From: Stictocephala bisonia
Lineage: Eukaryota > Arthropoda > Insecta > Hemiptera > Membracidae
DNA length: 64,000 bases
Direction: 5' to 3'
NCBI GenBank assembly: GCA_035578905.1
Contig: JAQJVL010000030.1
Location: forward strand, 1,923,159 to 1,987,158
Shown: positions 45,118 to 58,751 of the stretch, piece after piece
How the letters are laid out: each line of letters begins with the position of its first letter
Position numbering within the stretch: position 1 is the first letter of the stretch
Program-made: the position numbers and the translations under genes
The notes under the pieces: model-generated
Database searches by the model: none
The model's input: the letters and a program-made list of their open reading frames with translations, nothing else
What the model was told of the DNA's origin: nothing

Positions 45118-45450
45118 GTTTATTTATTATTCATGAGTAAGACGTCGTTCGTAGATATATGGGCGAATATGAGTAGTGAATAAGTGCGATGGTTAAAGAT
45201 GAATTAATGTAGTCATTGTTACTAGCTGAGGTCAACTGTTCCTCAGAAAGGACAATTTATTATTAATAGCCCAACAGCTAGGGCAACTAAGGGACCAACT
45301 TTACGTGGAATCCGAACCACGTAGTATTGGTCTGATTTTCAGCTAATGACAAGCCTGACACTACTATCTTCCCTACACAATACCCGGACATTTGTTACCA
45401 CCAAATACAGACACCGACTCCCCAGACTTCTCTAGTAGTGTCCACGCTGA
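45118..45450 (-). mobile_element. SINE family B body and tail
   Basis: The left end (3' end on the minus strand) is TTTATTTATTATTCATGAGTAAGACGTCG (given in parts: TTATTTATTATT, GTAAGACGTCG), then GGGCGAATATGAG, AGCCCAACAGCTAGGGCAACTA, GTGGAATCCGAACCACG and CCCCAGACTTCTCTAGTAGTG. Same order as 18878-19200. Confidence 0.6.
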
Positions 45451-45630
45451 TAGCAATCATTGAGAGGACGCCGTGTCGGTATGAGGAGGACCAAGCATAG
45501 AACCTATCGCCTACAATATCTACAGCACTTTGTCCCCAAGTAGCTTGGTTACAGCTCTTTAATGAATAAAGAACAAAAAAGCAACAAATCTAAAACAATT
45601 ACTAAATAATCAGTTGATTGTATATAATTG

Positions 45631-45778
45631 CCACTGTGGTGGCTGAGTGGCTAAGGCTTCGGACTGCGGAGGGCTATGTCCAAGGTTCGAATCCCCAACT
45701 GAGTGAACGGTCTATACTTCAGTTGTTGAATAAAGTCCTGTAGACCCATGTGAACTGGCGAGTAAAGTTAAAAAAAAA
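45631..45778 (+). mobile_element. tRNA-derived SINE, family A, copy 2
   Basis: A box in GGTGGCTGAGTGGCTAAGGC, B box in GGTTCGAATCCCC, body GTTGAATAAAGTCCTGTAGA and GTGAACTGGCGAGTAAAGTT, ending in an A-run. This is the same family as 3999-4163 on the minus strand, including the tRNA-unrelated 3' body. Confidence 0.72.
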
Positions 45779-45961
45779 CAACAAAAATGATGATGCATTA
45801 GACCTTAATGCTACATGCTGGTAGTTATTTAATAACTATGATTCTTTACATATTTTTAAATTTTTGAGTTATTTGTTTTACTTTATATATGTAGTTTCAA
45901 TAAATAAATTTGATATAATAACTCCATAATATTTTATTAATAGTCACTGAATACACGAATG

Positions 45962-47432
<1,471 letters not shown>

Positions 47433-47637
47433 CCCCATTTTACAAATATAAGTTACAATGTGTTTCAGAACTCTCTACCAACCTTTTGAGATATTGATTT
47501 TGGGCTAAGAGTGAATCTAAATATCACATTTAAATCATCCGAAAGTTCTCAGTTACTCACAAAGCCGCTATTATTTTCATTATTTTTTTCTCAAAAACAG
47601 TATAACGTGAAATTATGAAATTTGGAAATCACCTTAA

Positions 47638-48404
47638 GGGGACATTGTACTCATAAATATTTTCTTTTTGTATTTTTACTTTTTTGCATTTTATGAAACT
47701 CCATTTTCTTATGAACAAAATTATATATCATTTATTTAATTTCCATAGTTATAACAATGCAAAATATGTGTTGCAATCTTATCATACCTAGGAGATATGT
47801 AACGATTTCCCTCTTTGCTTTGGTAGCACTGTTGTAATTTGTATGCAAATATTTATATAGTAGTATATCAATATAAACTTTCCATTATTTTATTTTGTCA
47901 AGTTGGCAGTAGCTATTAAAAACTGAAAGCAGTGATTGCTTCTTAGTAAAGACTATGAATCAGGAGTGTTTTAATACATGTAAGTTTAGTTTTTTCTGTA
48001 TAGATTATCCATGTATTTACTAAATAGGCGTTCCTGAAAACAAGTATTTTTATTGCTTATGTACCCTTTTCTCAGGAAGTATTATACGTAGAGACTTCAA
48101 ATGTTCACTGCATGTTCTTGTCACATACTTGCACTTTGATAAGCAAAATCATAAGTTTATGTTTAATAGTTACTTAATTTAAAAAAGTTTTATATCAAAA
48201 ATAAAAAAAATTGTATGGTAATTTTGAAAAAATCAAAATTGAAAGAAAAAATAACTATATAAATGCTTTATTGCTTATCAGAGCTCTTTATGTATTGAGT
48301 TATAGCCATAAAAAATACAGATCTCTATCTTGTATAGTTTTTGAGAAAAGGGTACATAAATATGCTAAATTTAACATTACGGCTAATGGGAGTACAATTT
48401 CCCC
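47638..48404. mobile_element. TTAA-flanked non-autonomous DNA transposon, 767 bp
   Basis: Termini GGGGACATTGTACTC and, on the other strand, GGGGAAATTGTACTC (14 of 15 match) are each bounded by TTAA (47634-47637 and 48405-48408). TTAA duplication is the signature of piggyBac and Kolobok transposases. Subterminal blocks (TTTTGAGAAAAGGGTACATAAA and ACCCTTTTCTCAGGAAG) also repeat. No transposase inside. Confidence 0.68.
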
Positions 48405-48410
48405 TTAATT

Positions 48411-48958
48411 AATTAGGAATTCAAAATAGCCGCCATCCAAAATTTTCAAATAAGAACAACTTTTCAAATAACTGTCCCGTAACACTTTTACTTAACTAGT
48501 TAGTTAAATTAGTTTCAGTTTATTTAATATTTATTACTTTAGTTAGAATTTATTATTATTTTGTTAATATAAATCAGGTTTTAAACCATTCCTTTTGTAT
48601 TTCATTGCTGAATGTGACGAAAACATAGGAAGAGTTTAAGGGAAAACAAACAAGGGTTGTTTTAACTAATATTCTTATTTTTAAAGAGAAAATAAATTTT
48701 TATTAAGTTATAAAAATCAATATTAGGGATTAGGTGACTGTCACATTGTTTTATTGCCTGCGTACGTGCACCATCTGCCACGCACCACAAAACGTGTCAT
48801 ATCTTATTTATTTTTCATTCAATCTAAATAAATAGGATATCGTTAGACTTGTCTTTGAATTGTATAAAAAAGTTATTTTAGTAAGTCTTACACGACAATT
48901 ATTTAAAAAGTTGTTCTTATTTAAATATTTGTATGGCTGCCATTTTGAATTCCTAATT
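48411..48958. mobile_element. MITE with ~70-bp terminal inverted repeats
   Basis: Left end AATTAGGAATTCAAAATAGC and the reverse complement of the right end AATTAGGAATTCAAAATGGC begin an inverted repeat that continues for ~70 bp with few mismatches (including AAATAAGAACAACTTTT). It lies immediately next to the TTAA element, so one probably inserted at the edge of the other. No ORF. Target duplication not resolved; a TA or TTAA target is possible. Confidence 0.68.
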
Positions 48959-50250
48959 TAGAAAGTTTTGAAATTTTTTTCGTAAATTGGCCTTACTATT
49001 ATTAAAGTCCATACCAAATTTATTTATGTTTTACATTTTTTTGAGAAAATGTTTCAAATGGACCAATTAAACATTTTCTAAAAATTAGAAACAAATTGCA
49101 CGATTCCAATTTACTAGAAAAAAAAGTAGGTGTTGAGTAATCCAATATTGCTCCTACATGTTAGCATGTTTATAATAGCAAGCGAACCAAGCGATAAGAG
49201 ATTCTTCAGTTGAAGGAGAGAGTCTTAAACATTCTCTCATTTAAGGCGCTGACCTTTCCCCTCACGAAGGTTATTGCTCGTTGAGCTTGCAGTGAATCAT
49301 TATAGACACAATGATAGACCTTAATTTTGCCCAATTAATGACATATCCTATTTCACAACTCAACTACTTGCACTTTCGTGATGAATTAACTTCCTGTCAA
49401 AGTTGTGGTTAATCTGTTTTAAAAATAGTCGTCAGTGATTTACTAATTCAATTGGTGATAAAGTATTTAAGTACTTTGGAGTCAGCTGGAGACTTGATAC
49501 TTTTTGCTTGTTTGTTGATCTTTGGTTAGTTACTATCTAATAATTACAAAACTAATCAATTTTTACTTTTAACGGGTTTTTTTTATTTTATTTTTTTTTA
49601 AATAAAAAAGTAAACTTATAAAACTTTAAATTTTGTTGGTGAGCTATAATTCATTCTCAAAATGCAAAAATTATGAAGAAGGTGTATGAACCAATTAAAC
49701 TATTATTAGTTTTAACATTTTATAATTTTTTATGTAAGTTAAAACTATATAATAGGTAGGTTGTCAGCTTTCCTGTGGTGATCTGACAGTTCGGGTAAGA
49801 CATGACACATAAAACCACTATGTCGCATTCATTCCATCAGAAAGTAAACACTTATGTGCAACCTTCCTAATCAACCATGGTGCCTCATGACAACGCATCT
49901 CTCTACCCCTTCCACAACTGTATTGCTTAATGGCTGGACTTTACACCCTTTACACCTTACTCTATCAATAAATTCAAACTAATCCATCCGTACATGACAT
50001 CAAAAATGTTAACTCTAAGGTATATCTAGTTACCCGTCCACTCAACTGAAGCGTCGCTGTACTTCTAAAACGTCTGCACGCAACAAACCTGTTGCTAGAG
50101 CTTTCACGCTCTCTACGTCCTGCCAACTGAGAATTGCTGACTTTTCTCCCTATTTTAGTACCTTGGACTATGAAGTTAAATTACTTACACTAACAGATTT
50201 TGGAACTTTCGAGTAATTTAAGTGGTACGAACTGGGTTTTTCGAACTTGC
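48959..50250. other. Intergenic, AT-rich
   Basis: No gene recognised. The block 50000-50160 is GC-richer without a sustained frame. Confidence 0.28.
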
Positions 50251-50254
50251 TTAA

Positions 50255-50518
50255 GGTGGCCGTTTCCCATACTGACAAGTCGTCGTTGTGAAATCGACAG
50301 CCCTCTCTTATGTCATCGGACTAAAACACGCTGTTCTATTGAACCGTCAAATCAATGTTTAGAATTACAACATTGTACGACCATCACAGATCTAATATAT
50401 TGGACCAAAAGCTGATATGAGTTTTTATAATTTTAAATGCTCAAGAATTATATTTTAAGTTTTACATATTTGACTGTGAAAAAAATATTAAAATATTCAT
50501 ATCCATTCAGAAGCCACC
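50255..50518. mobile_element. Candidate TTAA-flanked MITE, 264 bp
   Basis: Left TTAA-GGTGGCCG (50251 on) and right AGCCACC-TTAA (ending 50522) form a short inverted repeat inside a TTAA duplication. A third related sequence, GGCCTCCTTAAG, lies at about 50608. The inverted repeat is only 6-7 bp, so this is tentative. A 71-residue frame across it has no domain. Confidence 0.4.
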
Positions 50519-50522
50519 TTAA

Positions 50523-51600
50523 AGACTTCTAAAACAGTTCTTCAACTTACTTTGCCGGAACGAGTTTTCGAAATAGAATCTCATGTTTTTGGCGCTTTTC
50601 GTGCAGCGAAAAGGCCTCCTTAAGACACCGGAATGTAAACGTTGTTAACTTACAAATTAAAATATTCACATGAAATTGTGTTTTTCATAAGTTGGTGTAA
50701 TGTGTACAATATGAATTTTACCGTAACGCCAATTAGACACGTATATGAGGTCATAAACCTGGTGAATTAATCAGCGTGTCATAAAAGTCATGTGTGTTGT
50801 TTTTCTTGACCTTCTCCGACTCCAAGACTGGATTGTTCTATGACACGATATTCTATATGTCTAATCATAAAAGGTTATATTTCACTTTCTCTGTTGGCTT
50901 CAGCGTGTGTTTCTTCCTAACAGGCTATGCTTCTTGGTTCTCTGACGATAATCTTTGACCTAACTATAATTAATTAATTCATATAATTACTTAATTAGCT
51001 GTTTACGTTTGGAATATTTACGCTCTCTACTGGAATTATTTTAAGTGAAACGAATTCTTGCTCGTAATTTAAATTCTTCTTAAAACTGTGAAATATAATT
51101 AGTTGTTTCTTGAGTATAAGAACAGTTATTGAATAATTACATTTATTACTAAATGTATATTAGTAATATTACATTTATTACTAATATTACATTTATTACT
51201 AAAACATACTTTATGACTTGGTGCATCTCTGAAGTAGAAAGTGCGAGTTGAACTGAAAAAAATTGTTTCCGAGGTATATGGATAATATTAGTTGATATAA
51301 TATCCAAATTAATTGTTAAAATAATTATTATTGATTCATTATTTTTATTTTGGAGAGGGTATTACCTTTATGAATGAATAACATTTTACTAGAAAAAATT
51401 CCATCAATCTCAGGAACGCAAAATCAAAAAGTACATATGCTCGATTATTTATTTACTTGAGTATACATGTAACAGCCACAGACAAAAAAGTCTTTACAGT
51501 TATTTTGACAAAAAGTTACATAAAAACTATAATGCAGTACACATGAAAATAAATAAATTAAGTGATTAAAAACAATCACTAGGCTAAGTTAACTACATAA
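50523..51600. other. Intergenic, with a short ATTACATTTATTACTA tandem repeat
   Basis: Around 51135-51202 the unit ATTACATTTATTACTA is repeated about three times. Otherwise AT-rich without a gene. Confidence 0.35.
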
Positions 51601-51619
51601 ATAAAATATTCTGTGCAAT

Positions 51620-51941
51620 GTCAACAGTAAATGAATTAAAAAAAAGATACTGCATGCAACAGGCATTTACAGTATGTTAACAATTCCGGGAGATCATTAA
51701 TAAATATTAAAAACAAAAAAGGACCTAGATTTGAGCCCTGGGGAACACTGGACGTACTAAGATAACTCTTGGGCTTAATACTGGAAACTAAAACAAATTG
51801 AGAACAATTTCTGAGGTAAGATTCGATAAAATTTGTGAAGGAAACATCAAAATCATACGACGACAATTTATCTAATAGCAAATCATGGCTTATTTTATCA
51901 AATAGGCTACTTTGTAAAATAGAACACCCAGAGAATGCCAA
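51620..51941 (-). pseudogene. Jockey-like LINE reverse transcriptase fragment
   Basis: Minus-strand reading gives FDKISHDLLLDKLSSYDF, SYLRNCSQFVLV, SSVPQGSNLGPFLFLIFIND and then YCKCLLHA, where FADD would be expected. These are RT motifs 3 and 4 up to the edge of the catalytic motif, which is lost. Only this ~300-bp piece remains, truncated at both ends. It differs in sequence from the LINEs at 39.2 and 61.4 kb. Confidence 0.7.
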
Positions 51942-52184
51942 AATTATGGGTCATATTTTCATAGGTTCTTCAGAAAAAAAACATAAAATAAACAAATGAT
52001 TGAGTGAAAATGGCTTGATCTTTAGAAAAAAATCTTTTGAAGTTACAGAAAATTTTATATAAGAAAGATTTTTTTCATGTAAAGTATAAAATGTTTATTC
52101 GTATAAAATATTAAGAAAACAACAATAGTATTACGTTAATAAAATGAGGTGTTACGTATTGAAAAAAGATTCTGCTTTGTGACT

Positions 52185-52290
52185 AGGGCTTCAATGACAA
52201 AATATAGTTAGGGATCCCACAGGGCAATATTCTCAGCCCACTCTTTTTTACCTATAGTGATTTGTTTAGTGTTATTGCACAAATATTCTC
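52185..52290 (+). pseudogene. Small LINE RT remnant
   Basis: GIPQGNILSPLFFTYSDLF matches the RT motif normally read as PQGSILGPLLFLIYINDL. About 100 bp, broken on both sides. It may belong to a different LINE copy than the minus-strand fragment 250 bp upstream. Confidence 0.55.
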
Positions 52291-53277
52291 TTTATTCAGC
52301 CATAATTTTAAAGAAAGCCTCAATTTTATAAAACAATATTTGAAGCCTGTGAGCCTAATGCAATTTAGCAATGTTTTTTCGGCTTGTTTAACAAGTTAGA
52401 CGGTGTACATCCCACGAGGTGACGGCTTGTAAACGACGGCTGGAAGTCACGTACCCTTCCTTAGGGCAGAGATGTGAGGCTCGTCGCGCCATATACGTGT
52501 AAACGCTCTGTTTCCTGTCCCACCACCTAGCTTTCACCTCTTGTGTAACACCAAGGTTAACCCTCTTACACTTCTTATCTTCACGGTGTAATTATACCTG
52601 CGGAGCGAGGATGACCTGCCAATTTGGCACGCTTGTTAAGGGTGTGACTGGGGAATAATCTCCATGGAATTTGGACGTTGGAGATTTTCCAAATAACTTC
52701 CCTTTATGTAACCGACCTCATTGTTGTACGTTTGAGGATGTGTTGACGGGAGCCAAGGACTTACATGTATGGACTGGAGGGGGATCGTCAACATTGTTGT
52801 TGTGTAGTGAGGATGGGAGGGCTGTTCGAACGTCATGCATGTGTGTAGGGTGTGACGGTAATCCGTCAACGTCATCGAATCAGTTTGTCTGGGGCTTGTT
52901 AAATTCCATCTGAACGTAGAATGAGTGGGTACATCAAGATTATCTCTTCATGAACCAGTGATTACTGTACAGAGTTTCTTTTTAGGTTTGTTTTATCTGT
53001 GAATTTTTTAATTGATAGTAATGTTTCAAATAGTAATGGAATATTTGAATATTTAAAAATAATAGTATTATTTATTAATCGATAAGTCTTAAGATATTCA
53101 GTGTTTTGATAAAATCACCTGATATACCGAACCAATTTTACAATGAAATGTCACATAACTATTTACATATTAAATAGTTAGAATATAGATCGTGATATTT
53201 GTATTGTACAAGTTAGAATAGCTTTACTAAAATGCTGAAGCCCGTTGAAGAAAGTTTTGGAAAGGAATTATGCTTAC
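52291..53277. other. GC-richer unassigned block (52390-52920)
   Basis: The 52390-52920 block is clearly less AT-rich. It has one 80-residue plus-strand frame (52671-52913) with several Cys (SCMCVGCDG) and an overlapping minus-strand one. No domain or splice pattern convinced me. It may be old repeat, UTR or an exon of an unknown gene. Confidence 0.25.
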
Positions 53278-53595
53278 GGAAGAAAGCACGTCATTGTAGG
53301 TGTGAGGAGGTGTGGTGTGGGTGGGTAGGAGGGGCTGAGGTCAATCGCCAATGTGGCAATTCCGTGGTCAAGGCCTCCACACATATCTCCTGTCTGCTAC
53401 TGCAACAACCTGAGTGAGCTATCCCAAAGTGTGCTGGAAGACAGCACGACATTGTGGGTTTAATGTGGTGTGATGTAGATGGGTAGGTGGCGCTGATGAC
53501 AATCACCACTGTAGCAGTTCGGTGGTCAAAGGCTCCAAGAGTTGCCTGACTGCCACTCCAGTGGCCTCAGAGACACTATTCCAAACTATTCTGGA
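53278..53595. repeat. Two diverged ~158-bp tandem units (satellite-like)
   Basis: Units 53278-53435 and 53436-53592 start GGAAGA.AGCACG.CATTGT and share GTGGTGTG.TG..GGGTAGG, GGTCAA.GC.. and GAG.GA..TATTCC blocks in the same order. A third start (GGAAGACAATC) follows at 53593. Small ORFs inside are incidental. Confidence 0.65.
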
Positions 53596-54778
53596 AGACA
53601 ATCAGGTGGTCAGAGCTGAATTCTATAGTTATATCGATATTACCTCCATTGCTTTTATCAAAATCAACTGGTTTTGATAGTAAAGTCAGTTTTCTAAAAC
53701 GGCATTTACCAGAAAAATCACCTTAAAACCACAATTCTGCACATTTAACATTTGAAATTTTCTGCCGACTTTTAATTCCAGAAAATTTAAAAGCTGTTTA
53801 CTTTCTATTATGTTTTCCTAATCAGTTAACCTTTCAGAGAGGTTAGACGTAATATTAATCTGTCTTATTACGACGAAAATTAAAATCATACAATGAAAAT
53901 TAAGAAATACACAAATAATTACTATTCCGACGGTTAAATCAGTCATATGGCATAATCTATTTAAGCAAAACTTATCTGTAATTTTAAATTTCAAACATGT
54001 TTTATAAATCACTAACCCCTCAAATTTCATTTATGATCATCAAAAATCTTAGTAAACGTCTTAGTTTAAACTTTATGGCATATCATGAAAATTATGACCA
54101 GATTGTGTTCACAAAAGTAACGTATGTTAATTAGTTAGGGGAATGAAAGCCAACTACTAGCTAATTTGAACACACTATTGAACGAATAAGTGTTTTCACT
54201 GTTATTAACTTACACGATTAATTTATAAATATTGTGAATAATGCTATTTTCAACGAGTGTTCTTGTTTAAAATAATAAAACGACAATAATTGTCGTATTT
54301 ATGCAGTAAAATCAAATGAACAGCTCTATGAGCTCAATTTGAATGTCCTCAAGAGGTAAATAATGTATTAGACGATCGTGGCTTTTACATTGTAATATTT
54401 CATTATATACAATCAAAATAGTCTTTATATTTGTGTTCTAATGATAACTATTTGGACCAATTTATAAATAATTTACTAAAAACGTATAAACCGATATAGT
54501 CTACTTTGTGTAGCGGTTTTATCTTGTAAAATATAAGCTATAAACATTTTTATAGTTTCATAAATACAGTATTTATTATAGGCTGCCATCAAGACATAAA
54601 TTAATCATGCCATTAGCGTCTTTGGAAGATTACAAAACGCTTTCTGTCCCGGAAGTTGGATAGTTTTCTTTCTCTATATTGAAATCTTATTTATAAGAGT
54701 AAATCTAGAGATTAAGTTCAAGAGCTATTTTTTTGTACATGCAACAGAGTTTATTGTTTGTTTGTAAACAAGTTTATC
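53596..54778. other. Intergenic, AT-rich
   Basis: No gene or bounded repeat recognised. Confidence 0.28.
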
Positions 54779-55187
54779 TCAGAGAAAAAATAAACCGAGT
54801 TCGCTTTCTTATTGATGCAGCAAATGCCCCAGCGACAGTTATGAATAAATGAATGAAAAATTATATTACTTATTCAATTAAATATTCAATACATATTGAC
54901 TGATTGCAGTTAAAGAAAAAAAATGCAATAAAAACATAACAAAAATAAACTAATAATTAAGGTTTATGATAAAGATTATTTATATCTAATGTAAATTTGT
55001 AACTAGTAATAATTACAACATTTATCCTTTGAAGGATTTAGAAGGGAATAAGAAGGGACTAACAACGGTGCTGGCCTTGCATCCGACCAGGGAACTGGAG
55101 AAGTAACTACTCGACACTACAAGTTTCTATAACTTTACATCCATTCAGCGCATTGTTGAATGTGACCTCGGTTTATTTATCTCTGTG
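54779..55187. repeat. MITE of the CACAGAGAA family, long diverged copy 4
   Basis: The left end CAGAGAAAAAATAAACCGAG pairs with the right end CTCGGTTTATTTATCTCTGTG as an inverted repeat of ~22 bp. Blocks CTTTCTTATTGATGCAGC, GGCCTTGCATCC and GAAGTAACTACTCGACA correspond to blocks in copy 3. At 409 bp it is the longest copy, with an extra AT-rich middle. Confidence 0.6.
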
Positions 55188-55421
55188 GGTTTAATAAAAA
55201 TTATAATATTATTACTTTTTATAAATATATAGCTATTACTTTGTCAATAAAAATCCCTTTTTTTAAATTCATTAAAATATAATAATTAATGTTTAAAATT
55301 TACCGGTATTTTGTGCTAGATAATGTGTTGTACTGTATTATTAAATGTATCATTGTTTTCTTGTTATCAATAAGAATTTTTAGGGTATTAGTGATTTGTT
55401 TAGTGATAGATGTTCTTAAAA

Positions 55422-55422
<1 letters not shown>
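55188..55422. other. Intergenic, AT-rich
   Basis: No gene recognised. Confidence 0.25.

Positions 55423-55483
<61 letters not shown>
55423..55483. repeat. Poly(A) followed by (TA)n microsatellite
   Basis: About 18 A residues then ~21 TA units. The ORF over it is an artefact. Confidence 0.88.
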
Positions 55484-55488
<5 letters not shown>

Positions 55489-55559
55489 CGCTTATCTCAT
55501 CCTTGAAGAAAACCATATACAATATTTTACTAACGATCATTAGTTTAAGACTAAGTCTT

Positions 55560-55935
55560 TGAATTACTCCATAATAACGTCACCCGCATAACAGATACTC
55601 CTTATGGATCCTTTCTCTGGAAGTTCCAGTCGCCAAGTGACGATGACGTCACCCTGCCTTCAGACCTTACGTTGGTGAAAGTGACCTCTGACCCTTACAC
55701 TTGACCATAGAAAGCGTATACACGTTATTAATAATTCTGTATTTCCTGACTAACCAAAACGAGAGGACTGATCTGCGTGCGACGCCCTCGGCTCCTCAGT
55801 TTCCGGTTTCACAAATGCTCGTACGTGCGTGAGTGTGCGACAAGCTAGTGGAGGCCGTGTCGTGCCATCTTTACACCTTACTGCACTTTATTTACACGCT
55901 CTGTCCAACGGAACATGTCGCTTTGTCCTCAGACT
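55560..55935. promoter_or_regulatory. GC-richer block with TGACGTCA, possible regulatory region
   Basis: Contains a perfect cAMP-response-like palindrome TGACGTCA (about 55644) in CGATGACGTCACCC. The same GATGACGTCACC dodecamer also occurs at about 27047. CpG-rich sequence follows to 55870 (GTGCGACGCCC, CTCGTACGTGCGTGAG). No TATA box or donor was found. It could be a promoter of an unseen gene or an old repeat shared by the two loci. Confidence 0.25.
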
Positions 55936-57185
55936 CCTCATCCACTTAAAAATCCTGTCAACCATACACTTAAGATTTTAATTGTTTCCCTCAGAAATGT
56001 GGTTATTCTATCTGAGCTCTATAATGTGTTAATTTCGGTATGTAGCATATTATATTCTTACCTACAATATTTATCTAAAATATATCAACATATCTAAACT
56101 CGAACTATTCGTAATGTAAATTCAGATATGATTAAAGTACATGGGGAGTTCGATATTTCATAGGCACAAAAATATATATAGGGTGAATTTTTCAGCAAAA
56201 AATACATTTTTCTTCTTGCAAAATTGAGCCTTAAGCTTTCCTACAGATTACAAAGTTGTGGAAGTTTTAAAATCTTTTTACAGAAACGCAAATAACCTTT
56301 GAACGGTTAGATTGACCTGCTTTAAGTTGACAAACTGATAAAATTGAAAATAGAAAAATAATCTTAAAACCATCAAAATGGATGTCCCATACAAACTTTT
56401 CATGTTAAAATGTTTTTTTACATTTCTACATAAAATTGGCCACAAATCGGAATTTTCATATTACTATAATTTTGAAACAAACTACCGGACGTTAATTTTA
56501 AAGAGAACACATCCATTGTAAATATTGTATTCTATAACTGAGCCTACCGAATATTTTATTCGTATTTTTGCGGACATTTTTTTTAAATTACAAAACTTTT
56601 AGGAGCTACAAATACAAGTTTTTCAGTGGAAACAAATCTTAGTTTCTCTTAAGAATCCAACCAAGTTCTGCACTTGAACTATCAGTCACACTGTACATGC
56701 ATGCAATGTACACTCAGGGTATTATCGGTGAAATCCATGGCCTTACACAAGCAGACCTCTTTACTACGAGGCTTGTCCAACCGGTGGCTCTTACGTCATT
56801 ATTCAAGTGTAAACATAACACTCTACTGCTTGTCTCGTTGCGGGGACTCAGGGCAACCCCCCCCCCCCTTTCTGCACATCCCCCTCGTCAGTTACTTCCT
56901 ATCTGTAAATAGCGTGTTTCTGTCAAGGGGGTTGTTTTGCTTCATGAAAAATGCCCAACATATGACTTTAGCAAGAATTATGTCCATAATAATAATCGTA
57001 TTACAAACTTTAGTTTCGTTTGAAGTGAAACTGCGTTCTAGTGGACAATGAGTTGGGTTTTCTAAAAATTGTGTATTTTTATAATTTTTCATAAATAAAT
57101 ATGTGGAACTTTAAAAGCCATTTTTGATCATTTTAAATTAAAAAAAAAAAAAAACTGGATTAGACCTTTAATAGCCCCATACAAA
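55936..57185. other. Intergenic; includes a C13 run
   Basis: A run of 13 C at about 56859-56871 and a 125-residue frame (56674-57051) without recognisable domain. The frame depends on the C-run length and I do not support it as a gene. Confidence 0.28.
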
Positions 57186-57356
57186 GGTCCGATTCTGTTA
57201 TATGCCCTCAGAATACGATTGGGTTAGGTTAGGTTTGACTAGGTTAGGTTAGGTCAGGTTATTTTAGGTTATGTCAGGTTGCTTTAGGTTAGGTTAGGTT
57301 AGGTTACAGCTGTATAACATAGTTTCTATCTGGGGGGCATATAACGGAATCTGATC
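57186..57356. mobile_element. 171-bp MITE enclosing (TTAGG)n-like repeats
   Basis: Ends GGTCCGATTCTGTTATATGC and, on the other strand, GATCAGATTCCGTTATATGC form ~20-bp inverted repeats. Between them (57221-57307) nearly all sequence is degenerate TTAGG/GGTTA repeats, the insect telomere unit. No exact target duplication was found. The inverted repeats argue for a transposon, not a telomere remnant. Confidence 0.68.
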
Positions 57357-58751
57357 GTCACATACTGTTCGCTATAACTCATTATATTAATAAATACGAA
57401 CAGTAGAGTTGAAAAGAACGGCATGTTTCGTCCGGTGCACCAATATTACGCACCAACCCTTAATCCCGAAAAGGGTTCCCCAACCTACTCGCCGCTATTG
57501 CGCACTTGACCCAAGCAAGTACGTGAGTCCTCAGCGTCCACCGTAATAGCTCTGGAATTTGTCACTTTTGCCTTTCTTACGATCCACACAGGTTCAATTT
57601 TAGAAAATCAACGTCTTACTCAAACTTCAAACACTTCCTTGGCTTGTTGCGGGATGACTTATAGGGACCGTATTCTGTTTTGGCCGTATATATTTTCACC
57701 CCTCTCTGCTCACACTACAATAACGAGTGAGTACGAGCTTACGCAATAATTTGTGTTAAAAACAGAATAAATATTCGTCTGCATACTCTTTTAGATATAA
57801 TAATTAAGTACAATGTTTGGTATTAATAGATAAAATATTTTAATTTGTCTTTTAAAATTACTGTTGTGTATAATTTATTTAAATGTGATGACATTTTGTC
57901 ATGGGTCAACAGATAATCCTTATTGAGTGAAATGTGGTACTGTGATTTTATATCAGTGAATTATTTTGGTTTCAAACAAACAAAATTAAAGTTTGCTTTG
58001 CTTAATATATTTTTAACTAATAAATAATATTTTTTTCGTAGGGATAGGAAACAAATTGTGATGACCACAGTTATTCTATATGTTTTGTATCTAAAGTGTC
58101 TCTTGGAATGTGGTAATAAGCATATAGGCCTTTCAATATAAAGAAATAAAAATGTAATTTATGACAAATTCATAACGCTACAGTATATTAGCTTATTAGT
58201 CGTCCCGAAAACTTGCCACATATTAAATTGGTTCTAGAATGTCGTTCTGTCCGACACACGCTCTGATCTTCCATTAATAAAGAAGTTTAATATTATAGTA
58301 TCCTATTTAAAAATATGGCTGAACTTCCAACGAATAATTAGTTTATTGGTATTGAATATAAAATATTTCATGTACCTAACAATCAAAGTAATGTGTATTT
58401 TTCGTGCAGAATGATTATAAAACAAATTATAACTATAAACTAATTATTTATAACTAGTTGAAACATATTTATAGTAAAATGTATTTCTTATTTTATCGAG
58501 TAACATATGCAATAGTATTGCATTATTCAGCAATGTGCGGCCCTGATTATTAGGAAGCACTGTAAACACAATACATTTTTTATAGATTTCATTTTATTTG
58601 ATAAAATTTTTCATTAATTAACAGTCAATAAATGTTTAGTTTACATTACAAGAACTCGCCGAGTTTAGCGCCAATAAACGCGTGTTGACAAATCACTTGT
58701 TATTCATTTTCACCGTTGCTTAACCACCCCTAAGAGTTCTCGGAAGGGTGG
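57357..58751. other. Intergenic with an inverted copy of a 14-mer shared with the MULE flanks
   Basis: CCGCTATTGCGCAC at 57492-57505 is the exact reverse complement of the 14-mer at 58752 and 61190. The surrounding 57430-57540 is GC-richer and may be a piece of the same repeat. The rest is AT-rich and gene-free. Confidence 0.35.

Noticed and set aside
52636..52913. Overlapping 80-residue ORFs on both strands
   Set aside because: Some cysteines but no family pattern; both strands are open, which suggests chance in a GC-richer block.
56674..57092. 125-residue plus-strand ORF and its antisense partner
   Set aside because: The frame passes through a run of 13 C, shows no domain and probably is chance.
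57221..57307. Telomere or chromosome-fusion scar made of TTAGG repeats
   Set aside because: Repeats are short, degenerate and enclosed by inverted terminal repeats, so a MITE is simpler.
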